Positions 42,287 to 51,579 are shown, numbered from the stretch's first letter. The stretch is DNA of 64,000 nt from Oscillibacter sp. (GCA_022652655.1 JALCRQ010000001.1:62001-126000), one strand, 5' to 3'. The notes: a model not told the origin generated them from the sequence alone. Numbers and translations are program-made.

Positions 42287-43651
42287 ATGGACTATCGGAT
42301 GGAACATGACGCGCTGGGGGAGGTCCCCGTCCCCGCCGACCGGTACTGGGGCGCCCAGACCCAGCGCAGTCTCGAAAATTTTCCCATTGGTGACGATCCC
42401 ATGCCCTCGGAGGTGATCCGGGCCTTCGCCGTTTTGAAAAAGGCGGCGGCCCAGGCAAACTGCGCGCTGGGCAAGCTGGATCAGCGGCGCTGCGCCCTCA
42501 TCGGCCGGGTCTGCGACGAGATTCTGGCCGGGGAGCTGGACGGCAATTTTCCCCTGACCGTCTGGCAGACCGGCAGCGGAACCCAGTCCAACATGAACGT
42601 GAACGAGGTCATCGCCAACCGGGGTAACTGGCTGGCGGGAGAGCTGCTGCTCCACCCCAACGACACGGTGAACATGTCCCAGAGTTCCAACGACACCTTT
42701 CCCACCGCCATGCACATCGCCGCGGTGGAGAGCCTTCGGACGGGGCTGATTCCCGCCCTGAAGGAGCTGGTTGCCGCCTGCCGGAAGCTGGAGGAGCAGA
42801 ACCGGGACATCATCAAAATCGGCCGCACCCATTTGCAGGACGCCACGCCCATCCGGTTTTCCCAGGAGATTTCCGGCTGGCGCGGCATGCTGGAAAACGC
42901 GCTGGGACAGATCGAGCTGTCCTGCGGCGGGCTTTTGAAGCTGGCACTGGGCGGCACGGCGGTGGGCACCGGGCTCAACGCCCCCGCCGGCTTCGACACC
43001 GCGGTGGCGGAGCGCGTGGCGGCGCTGACGGGCTACCCGTTTTGCACGGATCCCAATAAGTTCCACGCGCTGACTGCCAAGGACGACCTGGTTTTCTCCC
43101 ACGGAGCGCTGAAGGCTTTGGCCGCCGACATGATGAAGATCGCCAACGACGTGCGCTGGCTGGCCTGCGGCCCCCGGTGCGGCATCGGGGAGATCCGGAT
43201 TCCGGAAAACGAGCCCGGCTCCTCCATCATGCCTGGAAAGGTCAATCCCACCCAGTGCGAGTCCGTGACCATGGTGGCCGTCCAGGTGATGGCTAACGAC
43301 GCCGCCGTGGGGATCGCGGCCTCCCAGGGCAACTTTGAGCTCAACGTCTTTATGCCGGTGATTATCCGGAACTATCTGCACTCCGCCCGGCTGCTGGGCG
43401 ACTCCCTGCGCTCGTTCAATCTCCGGTGCTTCTCCGGAATCACCGCCAACCGCCCGGTGATGGAGGGCAATCTGCACCGCTCGCTGATGCTGGTGACCTG
43501 CCTCAACTCCGCCATCGGCTATGAAAACGCGGCCAGGGCATCCCGCCTGGCCTATGAAAACGATCTCACCCTGAAGGAGGCCGTGCTCCGTCTGGGCCTT
43601 TTGCCGGAGGCCGACTTTGACCGTCTGGTTCGCCCGGAAAACATGGTCTGA
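42287..43651 (+). CDS. fumC: Class II fumarate hydratase
   Basis: Interconverts fumarate and malate. At 454 aa it has the family length. Key sites are TGSGTQSNMNVNEV, the second region IGRTHLQDATP with catalytic His, and the signature loop GSSIMPGKVNPTQCE. The ATG at 42287 follows AGAGAGGAAG. It is followed 37 bp later by malic enzyme, so fumarate, malate and pyruvate are linked in one unit. Confidence 0.96.
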   Translation: MDYRMEHDALGEVPVPADRYWGAQTQRSLENFPIGDDPMPSEVIRAFAVLKKAAAQANCALGKLDQRRCALIGRVCDEILAGELDGNFPLTVWQTGSGTQSNMNVNEVIANRGNWLAGELLLHPNDTVNMSQSSNDTFPTAMHIAAVESLRTGLIPALKELVAACRKLEEQNRDIIKIGRTHLQDATPIRFSQEISGWRGMLENALGQIELSCGGLLKLALGGTAVGTGLNAPAGFDTAVAERVAALTGYPFCTDPNKFHALTAKDDLVFSHGALKALAADMMKIANDVRWLACGPRCGIGEIRIPENEPGSSIMPGKVNPTQCESVTMVAVQVMANDAAVGIAASQGNFELNVFMPVIIRNYLHSARLLGDSLRSFNLRCFSGITANRPVMEGNLHRSLMLVTCLNSAIGYENAARASRLAYENDLTLKEAVLRLGLLPEADFDRLVRPENMV

Positions 43652-43688
43652 GGCTATTGCACGGACAAAACTGCTTGGAGGAACTGCT

Positions 43689-44861
43689 ATGGATTACGCA
43701 TCGGAATCGCTGAAGCTCCACTACGCCCTTAAGGGCAAGCTGGAGATCACGCCCCGGGCGGCGGTGGACAGCCGGGAGGCGCTCTCCCTGGCCTATACCC
43801 CCGGCGTCGCCCAGCCCTGCCTGGAAATTCAGAAGGACATTGCCAAGAGCTATGAGCTGACCCGCCGCTGGAACACGGTGGCCGTGGTCACGGACGGCAC
43901 CGCCGTACTGGGGCTGGGGGACATCGGCCCGGAGGCCGGCATGCCCGTGATGGAGGGCAAGTGCGTCCTTTTCAAGGCCTTCGGAGACGTGGACGCCATC
44001 CCCCTGTGCATCCGCAGCAAGGAGGTGGACGACATCGTCAACACCGTGGCGCTGCTGGCCGGCTCCTTCGGCGGCGTCAATCTGGAGGACATCTCCGCGC
44101 CCCGCTGCTTTGAGATCGAGCGGAAGCTCAAGGAACGCTGCGACATTCCCGTGTTCCACGACGACCAGCACGGCACCGCCGTCATCACGCTGGCGGGGCT
44201 GCTGAACGCCCTGAAGCTGGTGGGGAAGGACATCCGGAATATCAAGATTGTCACCTCCGGCGCAGGCGCCGCCGGAACAGCCATTATCCGCCTGCTGATG
44301 AGCATGGGCCTTCGCAACGTCATCATGACCGACCGCCACGGCGCGATCTGCGCCGGCCGCGGCCATCTGAACCCCATTAAGGAGGAGATTGCCTCCGTCA
44401 CCAACCAGAATCACGAAAAAGGCTCCCTGGCGGAGGTCATCCGCGGAGCGGACGTGTTCATCGGCGTCTCTGCCCCCGGCGTTCTCACCAGAGCCATGGT
44501 GCAGACCATGGCAAAGGACTCCATCATCTTCGCCTGCGCCAATCCCACACCCGAGATATTCCCGGACGAGGCAAAGGCCGGAGGAGCGGCCGTGGTGTCC
44601 ACAGGCCGGAGCGACTTCCCCAATCAGGTCAACAACGTGCTGGCCTTCCCGGGAATTTTCCGGGGCGCGCTGGACGTCCGGGCCTCCGACATCAACGACG
44701 AGATGAAGGTGGCGGCCGCCCGGGCGCTGGCAGGCCTGGTAGGCGACGGGGAACTGCGGGCGGACTACATCCTGCCGGCGGCCTTCGATCCCCGGGTGCG
44801 GGACGCCGTGGCCGCCGCCGTGGCCCGTGCCGCCCGGGAGAGCGGCGTGGCCCGGATCTGA
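43689..44861 (+). CDS. NAD(P)-dependent malic enzyme
   Basis: Oxidative decarboxylation of malate to pyruvate. The 390-aa single-domain bacterial form has AYTPGVAQPCLEI (Tyr acid), GDIGPEAGMPVMEGK, the metal site HDDQHGTAVITLAGLLNALK and the NAD(P) loop TSGAGAAGTAIIRLL. It lacks the phosphotransacetylase domain of MaeB. The ATG at 43689 follows TTGGAGGAACTGCT. Confidence 0.95.
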   Translation: MDYASESLKLHYALKGKLEITPRAAVDSREALSLAYTPGVAQPCLEIQKDIAKSYELTRRWNTVAVVTDGTAVLGLGDIGPEAGMPVMEGKCVLFKAFGDVDAIPLCIRSKEVDDIVNTVALLAGSFGGVNLEDISAPRCFEIERKLKERCDIPVFHDDQHGTAVITLAGLLNALKLVGKDIRNIKIVTSGAGAAGTAIIRLLMSMGLRNVIMTDRHGAICAGRGHLNPIKEEIASVTNQNHEKGSLAEVIRGADVFIGVSAPGVLTRAMVQTMAKDSIIFACANPTPEIFPDEAKAGGAAVVSTGRSDFPNQVNNVLAFPGIFRGALDVRASDINDEMKVAAARALAGLVGDGELRADYILPAAFDPRVRDAVAAAVARAARESGVARI

Positions 44862-44907
44862 GAGACCGCCCGGAGCGAGAAAACACACCGGAATACAGCT
44901 GAAATCT

Positions 44908-44935
44908 TTGCTTTTATGTCTACCTGTGCTATAAT
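44908..44935 (+). promoter_or_regulatory. Promoter overlapping the first repeat, likely for murA
   Basis: TTGCTT (44908-44913) and consensus TATAAT (44930-44935), spacer 16 bp. The same position in the second repeat copy reads TGTAAT. Confidence 0.65.
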
Positions 44936-45147
44936 AGCCGCGTAAGCGGCTATTATATGCGCATCTGCGCATTCCGTGCGCAGGCGCTGAGATTTCAGCC
45001 ACGGCGCGGGACGCGCCGGTGGCATATTACAGTATCATGGAATGATGCTGTAATAGCCGCGTAAGCGGCTATTATATGCGCATCCGCGCACTCCGTGCGC
45101 AGGCGCTGAGATTTCAGCCACGGCGCGGGACGCGCCGATGGCATATT
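44927..45147. repeat. Two-copy direct repeat, ~102-bp units with 119-bp period
   Basis: Units at 44927-45028 and 45046-45147 are nearly identical. Each contains a perfect hairpin TAATAGCCGC-GTAA-GCGGCTATTA, a TGCGCA-rich dyad, and GCCAC-GGCGCG-GGA-CGCGCC-G-GTGGC. They are separated by 17 unrelated bases. This suggests a dispersed REP/MITE-like element present twice. Confidence 0.9.
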
Positions 45148-45255
45148 GTCGGTACGCCGCCCTGCCGGATGCTTCCGGAGGCCTGTCAGGAACCACCGCC
45201 GAGCCCTTCCGCATACGATGGACTGTTGAGGAAATCGGATACGGAGGGAAAGAGT

Positions 45256-46509
45256 ATGAGTCGATTTCTGGTGGAGGGCGGGCACCGCCTCTCCGGCGAA
45301 CTGACGGTTCAGGGTGCGAAGAACAGCGTCCTGCCGATTCTGGCGGCGACGCTTCTCAATCGGGGGGTAAGCGTCCTTTCCAACTGCCCCCGTCTGCGGG
45401 ACGTGGATGCGTCCGTGGAAATTCTGCGGTATCTGGGCTGCAGCGTCCTCCGGGAGGGGGACACGCTGAGCGTGGATACCTCGGGCTTAAACCGGGCGGA
45501 GATCTCCGACACGCTGATGCGGGAGATGCGCTCCTCCGCGGTATTTCTGGGCGCGCTTCTGGCGCGCTGCGGCGCGGCGGAGCTCAGCTATCCCGGCGGG
45601 TGCGAGCTGGGCCCCAGGCCCATTGATCTGCATATCTCCGGCCTGCGGGCCCTGGGCGCCGCCATTGGCGAGGAGGGCGGGATCCTGCACTGCGAGGCCC
45701 CCGCTCTGCGGGGCTGCGAGATTGTGCTGAGCCTGCCGTCCGTAGGCGCCACGGAAAACCTGATGCTGGCCGCCTGCGGGGCGGAGGGTGTCACCAGCAT
45801 CGTCAATGCGGCCCGGGAGCCGGAGATCGCCGACCTGCAGGGCTTTTTGCGGGCCTGCGGTGCCAAGGTGTCCGGGGCCGGCACCGATCTTGTGACGGTG
45901 GAGGGCCGGGCACCGCTGCACGGCGGAGCCTATCGGATTATGCCGGATCGGATCGCGGCAGCTACTTATTTGTGCGCCGCGGCCTCGGCGGGCGGTGCGA
46001 TTCGTCTGCTGGGCGCGGAGGAGCGGCAGCTGGCCACCGTTACGGCTGTGCTGCGGGAGGCGGGCTGCGTCATCGGCGGGGAAAAGGGCGGCATCACCTG
46101 CCGCTGCGGAGGCCGGCTGACGGCCGTCCACCCCATCCGCACCGCTCCGTATCCCGGATTTCCCACGGATGCGCAGGCGGTGGCCATGGCGGCGCTGCTG
46201 CGCTCTCAGGGCTCCACGGTTTTTGAGGAGAACATCTTCACCGGCCGGTATCGCCATGTGGATGAGCTGATCCGCCTGGGCGGAGTGATCCGTGTCTCCG
46301 GCCGCGTGGCGGTGGTGACGGGAGTGGATGCGCTGCACGGCGCCAAGGTCCGCTCCACGGATCTTCGGGGCGGAGCGGCCCTGTGCGTGGCGGCTCTGGC
46401 CGCGGAGGGGACCAGCGAGGTTCAGGAGATCCAACACATCGACCGGGGATACGAGGATTTGGCCGGGCAGCTGCGCGCGCTGGGTGCACAGATCGTCCGG
46501 GAAGAGTAG
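45256..46509 (+). CDS. murA: UDP-N-acetylglucosamine 1-carboxyvinyltransferase
   Basis: The first committed step of peptidoglycan synthesis. The 417-aa protein has VQGAKNSVLPILAATLL (Lys/Asn substrate site) and PGGCELGPRPIDLHI, where Cys is the fosfomycin-reactive catalytic residue. Later motifs are PDRIAAATYLCA and PGFPTDAQA. The ATG at 45256 follows CGGAGGGAAAGAG; the upstream frame runs through the repeats and is not used. Confidence 0.96.
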   Translation: MSRFLVEGGHRLSGELTVQGAKNSVLPILAATLLNRGVSVLSNCPRLRDVDASVEILRYLGCSVLREGDTLSVDTSGLNRAEISDTLMREMRSSAVFLGALLARCGAAELSYPGGCELGPRPIDLHISGLRALGAAIGEEGGILHCEAPALRGCEIVLSLPSVGATENLMLAACGAEGVTSIVNAAREPEIADLQGFLRACGAKVSGAGTDLVTVEGRAPLHGGAYRIMPDRIAAATYLCAAASAGGAIRLLGAEERQLATVTAVLREAGCVIGGEKGGITCRCGGRLTAVHPIRTAPYPGFPTDAQAVAMAALLRSQGSTVFEENIFTGRYRHVDELIRLGGVIRVSGRVAVVTGVDALHGAKVRSTDLRGGAALCVAALAAEGTSEVQEIQHIDRGYEDLAGQLRALGAQIVREE

Positions 46510-46538
46510 AAAAGCAGCGGAAGACGGGAGATGGCCAT

Positions 46539-47300
46539 ATGGGCAGAAAACGAAACAGTTCCCGCCGGCATCGGCGCCGGCGCTTCGGATTTCTCTATAA
46601 AATTTTGTCCATACTGGCCATCTGCGCCGTTGTCGTCGTGGCGCTGACCCTGTTTTTCAAGGTGGATACCATTCAGGTTTCCGGGCAGTCCCACTATACG
46701 CGCCAGCAGGTGCTCAGCGCCTCCGGCGTCCAGCCGGGCGACAATCTGTTCCTGCTGAATAAGTACGACGCGGCCAACCGGATTATCGAAAAGCTGCCCT
46801 ATGTGGAGACGGTGCGCATCAACCGGAAGCTGCCGGACTGCCTGCTGATCAGCGTACAGGAGTGCACCACGGTTTTTTCCGTCTCCCAGAACGGCGTCTC
46901 CTGGCTCATCAGCCCCGGCGGAAAAATCGTGGACAGCTCCAAGGGCTCCGCGCCTGCGCCGGGTGTGCCCACCATCGACGGCTGCACCCTGCTGGCGCCC
47001 TCCGTGGGCTCCAGGCTGGCTGTGGCGCAGAGCCAGGAATCTCTGCGGACAAGCCTTCTGTCCCTTTTGAGCGCATTGGAGAAGGCCAAGCTGACGGCGG
47101 AGGTAAACGCCGTCCACCTGGGGGATTCCTCGGTCCTGACCATGGATTTCGGAGGCAGATTCTCCGTGGTGATGCCCTACGGCGCGGACTATCCCCACCT
47201 TTTGAAATATCTGACGGCGGTGATCGGCACGCTGGAAACCAATCAGACCGGCACCATCGACCTCACCAAGGACGGAGAGCCGCATTTCAGACCGGACTGA
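46539..47300 (+). CDS. ftsQ: Cell division protein FtsQ/DivIB
   Basis: A bitopic divisome protein of 253 aa. The basic cytoplasmic N-terminus (GRKRNSSRRHRRRR) is followed by one helix (ILSILAICAVVVVALTLFF). A POTRA domain beginning VDTIQVSGQSHYTRQQVLSASGVQPGDNLFLLNK and a beta domain follow. The ATG at 46539 follows ACGGGAGATG. It lies 29 bp after murA. Confidence 0.92.
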   Translation: MGRKRNSSRRHRRRRFGFLYKILSILAICAVVVVALTLFFKVDTIQVSGQSHYTRQQVLSASGVQPGDNLFLLNKYDAANRIIEKLPYVETVRINRKLPDCLLISVQECTTVFSVSQNGVSWLISPGGKIVDSSKGSAPAPGVPTIDGCTLLAPSVGSRLAVAQSQESLRTSLLSLLSALEKAKLTAEVNAVHLGDSSVLTMDFGGRFSVVMPYGADYPHLLKYLTAVIGTLETNQTGTIDLTKDGEPHFRPD

Positions 47301-47349
47301 CGCAGGCAGAAAAAGGCTCGAAAAGTCCCAGAAAAAGAAGGGGGAATAC

Positions 47350-47378
47350 TTGACCTAAGGGCAAAAGTGTCATACAAT
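47350..47378 (+). promoter_or_regulatory. ftsZ promoter
   Basis: TTGACC (47350-47355) and TACAAT (47373-47378), 17-bp spacer, 77 bp before the ftsZ ATG. Confidence 0.8.
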
Positions 47379-47454
47379 AAACAGGAATACATCATGTTGG
47401 GATATTATCGGGAGATTGTTCCCGTTACTACAATTTATAGTAGGAGGAACTACG

Positions 47455-48603
47455 ATGGCAATCGGATTGGAAACCGGGCCTGATACCGTGGTGAATATCA
47501 AGGTAATCGGCGTGGGCGGCGGCGGCAACAACGTGGTCAACCGTATGGTAAAATCCGGCGCGAAGGGCGTAGAATTCGTGGCGGTGAATACGGACAAGCA
47601 GGCATTGAGCGTTTCCAGCGCTACCTATAAGATTCAGATCGGCGAAAAGCTGACCCACGGTCAGGGCGCCGGGTCTGATCCCGAGGTGGGCCGCAAGTCC
47701 GCGGAGGAGAGCCGCAGCCAGATTGCCAAGGCGCTGGAGAATACCGACATGGTGTTTATCACCGCCGGCATGGGCGGCGGCACCGGCACCGGCGGCGCGC
47801 CCATTGTGGCGGAGATTGCCAAGGAGATGGATATCCTCACCGTGGCGGTGGTGACCAAGCCCTTCGGCTTTGAAGGACGCCGCCGGATGCAGCAGGCCGA
47901 AACCGGCATTGCCGAGCTGCGGGACAAGGTGGATTCTCTGGTCATTATCCCCAATGAGCGGCTCAAGCACGCCACCGATCAGAAAATTACCTTTGCCAAC
48001 GCGTTTGAGATCGCGGACGACGTGCTGCGCCAGGCGGTGCAGTCCATCTCCGATCTGATTCGCGACACCGGCTTTATCAATCTGGATTTCGCCGACGTCA
48101 CCGCCATTATGAAAAACGCGGGCCTTGCCCACATGGGCGTGGGCCGCGCCGCCGGCAAGAACAAGGCCGAGGAGGCCGCCCGGATGGCCATTTCCAGCCC
48201 CCTGCTGGAGACCAGCATCGACGGCGCCCACGGCGTTCTCATCAACGTCACCGGCTCCATGGACATCGGACTGGAGGAAGTGGAACAGGCCGCTTCTCTG
48301 GTGCAGGAGGCCGTCCATCCCGATGCGCTCACCATTTTCGGCGCCACCTTCGACGAATCGCTGGACGACGAGATCCGCGTGACGGTGATCGCCACCGGCT
48401 TCGACGAAAAAGAGGGCGCTGCGCCGGCGCGCAAGCCCTCGGCGGCCCAGGAGGGCCAGAACGCCGCCGCCGCGGACAGCGCTGCGGCCGAAGGCGCCGT
48501 GCAGGAGCCCACGCCCCTCAATACAGTGGACGATCCCAAGCCCGGCGACCAGGAGGACGACCCCTTCGACGACATTTTCAAAATTTTCCAGAAGCGCGAC
48601 TGA
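47455..48603 (+). CDS. ftsZ: Cell division protein FtsZ
   Basis: Tubulin-like GTPase that forms the Z-ring. Motifs are [14 protein letters not shown], the GTP signature [10 protein letters not shown] and [15 protein letters not shown] [11 protein letters not shown]. The 382 aa include a linker rich in Ala and Glu and a short C-terminal [15 protein letters not shown]. That end resembles the conserved C-terminal peptide only in charge pattern; the usual D-(I/V)-P-x-F-L/I-R core is altered. No ftsA is adjacent. The ATG at 47455 follows TAGGAGGAAC. Confidence 0.98.
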   Translation: MAIGLETGPDTVVNIKVIGVGGGGNNVVNRMVKSGAKGVEFVAVNTDKQALSVSSATYKIQIGEKLTHGQGAGSDPEVGRKSAEESRSQIAKALENTDMVFITAGMGGGTGTGGAPIVAEIAKEMDILTVAVVTKPFGFEGRRRMQQAETGIAELRDKVDSLVIIPNERLKHATDQKITFANAFEIADDVLRQAVQSISDLIRDTGFINLDFADVTAIMKNAGLAHMGVGRAAGKNKAEEAARMAISSPLLETSIDGAHGVLINVTGSMDIGLEEVEQAASLVQEAVHPDALTIFGATFDESLDDEIRVTVIATGFDEKEGAAPARKPSAAQEGQNAAAADSAAAEGAVQEPTPLNTVDDPKPGDQEDDPFDDIFKIFQKRD

Positions 48604-48908
48604 CGGGTTCATTTCCCGCAGAGGTTCGGCGTCTTTAAATTCCGCAGGAGTTTCCTGCGGAATTTTTTTTGCCCGCAGCCGGCCAGCCGGTTTTCAGGCA
48701 GCAGCCGCGCCTGGAAATTGGAATTTGCGGATTTTCAGGAAATTTCAAAAAAATCTTCCTGCCCCGGCGGCGCTTTGCCTCTGAAATACGGGATTGGTTT
48801 TCAAAACTGGTATCTCTGGCGCAATTTGCACCCGGTTTTTCGACGTATTCCGCAAAAGATAGACGTGCCGGCAAGAACGCCGGCAGCGTTTCGGAAGGGA
48901 GTGATTTC
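48604..48908. other. Interval between ftsZ and spoIVB
   Basis: It holds the ftsZ terminator (48637-48670) and about 240 bp of leader. No confident promoter was identified; a sporulation sigma site would be expected, but no clear consensus was seen. Confidence 0.5.
48637..48670 (+). terminator. Terminator after ftsZ
   Basis: The stem ATTCCGCAGGA / TCCTGCGGAAT is followed by T8. Confidence 0.93.
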
Positions 48909-49967
48909 ATGTATGAGCGCTTCAAGAAATCGAAACGGTGGCTGCGGAGCGGCGCGGTCATGTGCCTCACGGCACTGCTGTTGTTTCCCACCTGTACCGG
49001 GGCGGCGCAGGCCGCTTCGGTAGACGGACTCTCCTCCGCTCGGGAACTGGTTCCCGTGGGCCATACGGTGGGCATCAAGCTGTTTTCCCGGGGCGTGCTG
49101 GTAGTGGATCTGGCTAAGGGCAGCACACCGGCGGAAAAATGCGGCATGAAAAAGGGCGACGTCATTTTAAAATGTGAGGGCAAAACCGTCGCTTCCACCG
49201 AGCAGTTCCAAAGCCTGCTCCAATCGTCCTCCGGCCGGGAGGTGGAGCTCCAGGTGCGCCGGGGCGGTACGCTCCGGACCCTTCGCGCCGCGCCGGAAAA
49301 AAATGACGACGGCGTGTACGCCATCGGAGCGTGGATCCGGGACAGCATGGCGGGCATCGGAACCATGACCTTCTACGACCCCGCCACCGGTGCGTTCGGC
49401 GCCCTGGGCCACGGCATTACCGACCCGGACACCGCCCAGCTGATGCCCTTTTCCTCGGGAAGCCTCCTGGCCTCCACCGTCAAGGCGGTGAAGCAGGGCA
49501 AGGCCGGTTCCGCGGGAGAGCTGCGGGGTAATTTTGACCTGACGCGAAACTTAGGCGAGCTTTGCGCCAACGGAGAGTGCGGAATTTTCGGCACATTGGA
49601 CGACTCTGCGCTGGCCACCCGCCAGGCAATGCCTGTGGCGAAAAACGAGGAGGTCAAAAACGGAAAAGCGACAATCCTCTCCAATGTGGAGGGCGACGAG
49701 GTGCGGTCCTATACGGTGGAGATCAAGAAGCTGACGGAGGACGCCGCGGATCCCCGGGACCTTCTGGTAACCGTGACGGATCCGGCCCTGCTGAAGACTA
49801 CGGGCGGTATTGTCCAGGGGATGTCCGGCTCTCCCATTTTGCAGAATGGAAAAATTGTGGGAGCGGTGACCCACGTCCTGCTCAGCGATCCTACCCGGGG
49901 TTACGGGATTCTGATTCAGAACATGCTGGAGGGCGCGGATCCTCAGGTTGTGGAAAACGCATCCTGA
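48909..49967 (+). CDS. spoIVB: SpoIVB serine peptidase (S55)
   Basis: The forespore protease that signals pro-sigma-K activation across the intermembrane space. The 352 aa have an N-terminal membrane/signal segment, a PDZ domain (VLVVDLAKGSTPAEKCGMKKGDVILKCEGK), the catalytic His in GALGHGITD and the nucleophile Ser in IVQGMSGSPILQNGKIVGAVTHV. The ATG at 48909 follows CGGAAGGGAG. It sits directly upstream of spo0A, the conserved spoIVB-spo0A order. Confidence 0.95.
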   Translation: MYERFKKSKRWLRSGAVMCLTALLLFPTCTGAAQAASVDGLSSARELVPVGHTVGIKLFSRGVLVVDLAKGSTPAEKCGMKKGDVILKCEGKTVASTEQFQSLLQSSSGREVELQVRRGGTLRTLRAAPEKNDDGVYAIGAWIRDSMAGIGTMTFYDPATGAFGALGHGITDPDTAQLMPFSSGSLLASTVKAVKQGKAGSAGELRGNFDLTRNLGELCANGECGIFGTLDDSALATRQAMPVAKNEEVKNGKATILSNVEGDEVRSYTVEIKKLTEDAADPRDLLVTVTDPALLKTTGGIVQGMSGSPILQNGKIVGAVTHVLLSDPTRGYGILIQNMLEGADPQVVENAS

Positions 49968-50140
49968 ATACGATTAGTATTTGCAAAAAGCGTCGAACGA
50001 TTAATGGAAAAGATTAACATTTATGTATTGCAAATCCTGTCCGTTTATGATAGTTTATAGAAAACGTGATTTGAAGCTTCAAAAATCCGTCGCAAATCGG
50101 CAAGCAATATTCAAAATCTATCATAAGGATTGGAGAAACC

Positions 50141-50899
50141 ATGGAGAAGAGGAGCAGGGTACTACTGGCGGATGCCAACGATGACTTTCGCGGCCTCCTT
50201 CAGGAGGCTATAGAGAAAACAACGGAATTTGCGGTGGTGGGCTCTACGGGCAACGGGAGAGAAGCCCTTCGTTTGGCGCAGGAGCTGCATCCGGATCTTA
50301 TTTTAATGGATGTGGTGCTGCCGGAGCTGGACGGCTTCGGGATTATGCGCCAGCTTCCCAAGCAGAATGGTGCGCAGGTAATTGTCATTTCCGCGTTTTG
50401 CTCCGACCGAATCGTGGCGGAGGCCATGAGTCTGGGAGTGTTCTATTTCTTTACCAAGCCCTGCGAGGAAAACGCCTTGTTGGATCGCATGCGTGCCGCC
50501 ATTACGCCGCCCGAACAGGCGGAGCATCCGGCGGAGCTGAAGAGCCGGGTGACGGGAATCATTCATGAGATCGGCGTACCGGCCCATATCAAGGGTTATC
50601 AATACCTTCGCGAGGCGATTATGATTGCCGTGGACAACATGGATGTGATCAACGCGGTGACGAAAGTGCTCTATCCGGAGGTTGCCAAGCGGTTTGCCAC
50701 CACGCCCTCCAGAGTGGAGCGGGCCATCCGCCACGCCATCGAGGTGGCGTGGGACCGGGGAGACTTGGAGACCCTGCAGAAATTCTTCGGCTACACGGTC
50801 AGCAATACAAAGGGAAAGCCGACTAACAGCGAGTTTATCGCCATGATTGCGGATCGGCTGGTTTTGGAGCAGAAGAACCAGAGTCGTTCGGCTATGTAA
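50141..50899 (+). CDS. spo0A: Sporulation master regulator Spo0A
   Basis: A phosphorelay response regulator of 252 aa. The receiver domain has ADANDD, the phospho-acceptor Asp in [13 protein letters not shown] and Lys in TKPCEEN. The C-terminal DNA-binding domain carries the diagnostic [28 protein letters not shown] helix and [16 protein letters not shown] recognition region. The ATG follows GGATTGGAGAAACC. The 173-bp upstream region is AT-rich; only imperfect 0A-box-like sequences were seen. Confidence 0.98.
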   Translation: MEKRSRVLLADANDDFRGLLQEAIEKTTEFAVVGSTGNGREALRLAQELHPDLILMDVVLPELDGFGIMRQLPKQNGAQVIVISAFCSDRIVAEAMSLGVFYFFTKPCEENALLDRMRAAITPPEQAEHPAELKSRVTGIIHEIGVPAHIKGYQYLREAIMIAVDNMDVINAVTKVLYPEVAKRFATTPSRVERAIRHAIEVAWDRGDLETLQKFFGYTVSNTKGKPTNSEFIAMIADRLVLEQKNQSRSAM

Positions 50900-50904
50900 A
50901 AAGT

Positions 50905-50939
50905 ACGGGCGGGGGAAGAAATTCTCCCGCCCGTTTTTT
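50905..50939 (+). terminator. Terminator after spo0A
   Basis: The stem ACGGGCGGGGGA / CTCCCGCCCGT is followed by T6. Confidence 0.93.
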
Positions 50940-51031
50940 CAAAAAATTTTGCCACCGGAGGCGCAGCCGTTGTTTTTTTTGCCCGTCCATGATAGAATAA
51001 AAGGCAATTTCAGAAAATCGGAGGATCGGGA

Positions 51032-51298
51032 ATGGTTTATCAGTTTCGCCCTCAGGGCGTTTGCTCCCAGGCGATGCGCGTGGAGCTGGACAACAGCCAC
51101 GTCATTCGGAAGGTGGAAATTTTAGGTGGCTGCAGCGGCAATCTGCAGGCTGTTTCCCGTCTGGTGGAAGGGATGACGGCAGAGGACGCCATTGCAAAGC
51201 TGGGCGGAATCCGCTGCGGTTTTAAGCCCACGTCCTGCCCCGATCAGCTGGCCCAGGGACTGCGGCAGGCACTTGCGGCAGAGAAACGGAGAAGCTGA
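51032..51298 (+). CDS. TSCPD-domain protein (TIGR03905 family)
   Basis: An 88-aa protein matching the short TSCPD family found in anaerobes. Motifs are GVCSQAMRVELDN, GGCSGNLQAVSRLVEGM, and the name-giving T-S-C-P-D in FKPTSCPDQLAQGLRQAL. Related domains occur at the C-terminus of ribonucleotide reductases. Role unknown. The ATG follows ATCGGAGGATC. It has its own terminator. Confidence 0.9.
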   Translation: MVYQFRPQGVCSQAMRVELDNSHVIRKVEILGGCSGNLQAVSRLVEGMTAEDAIAKLGGIRCGFKPTSCPDQLAQGLRQALAAEKRRS

Positions 51299-51318
51299 AT
51301 TTTTTTGGATTTGTTGAT

Positions 51319-51359
51319 CGTCCCGGCGGCATTTCGATGCTGCCGGGACGGCTTTTTTT
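51319..51359 (+). terminator. Terminator after the TSCPD gene
   Basis: A 14-bp stem CGTCCCGGCGGCAT with its complement around TTCG, then T7. Confidence 0.94.
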
Positions 51360-51372
51360 CGGCCGCTGTCAA

Positions 51373-51423
51373 AACCGGCGGCGGAACATATACTAAAACA
51401 GCGACAGGAGTGTGACCGATATG
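51373..51423 (+). repeat. 51-bp direct repeat, left copy
   Basis: Identical base for base to 52882-52932. It contains the sporulation-like -10 CATATACTA, the ribosome site ACAGGAG and a start codon. The left copy keeps TGTCAA just upstream but leads only into a 14-codon stub (51421-51465). Confidence 0.96.
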
Positions 51424-51501
51424 CTAAACCGGGGGTGCCCCTTCCGGGGCAGACTTCTAGGGTGATCTCGGCAAAAAGTGGACAACCTGGTGGAAAAACA
51501 G

Positions 51502-51551
51502 ACAAGTTTCTTGGTAGAACGCTTGTTCTATTACAAGATTCTTGTTACAAT
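51502..51551 (+). promoter_or_regulatory. Promoter with LexA-like box and two palindromes
   Basis: Promoter TTGTTC (51523-51528), 17 bp, TACAAT (51546-51551). A LexA/DinR-type box AGAACGCTTGTTCT (51516-51529, GAAC-N4-GTTC) overlaps the -35. Two near-identical palindromes ACAAG-TTT-CTTGG (51502-51514) and ACAAG-ATT-CTTGT (51533-51545), 31 bp apart, flank it. SOS control and autoregulation by the RHH-like protein are inferred. Confidence 0.7.
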
Positions 51552-51579
51552 GAAAGTCTCCAGTACGGGGGGTGAGAGC

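Larger units (their letters stand above)
44862..45255. other. Gene-free interval before murA with repeats and promoter
   Basis: It holds two copies of a hairpin-rich repeat (44927-45028, 45046-45147) and a promoter whose -10 lies in the first copy. About 100 bp of leader to murA follows. Open frames here are repeat translations, not genes. Confidence 0.75.

Noticed and set aside
44940..45255. Upstream extension of murA through the repeats
   Set aside because: The frame is open, but it lacks a ribosome site and encodes repeat sequence. The ATG at 45256 has a strong Shine-Dalgarno and gives the family N-terminus.
49968..50140. Spo0A boxes upstream of spo0A
   Set aside because: Only imperfect matches such as CGTCGAA near 49990 were found, not the TGTCGAA consensus, so no site is claimed.
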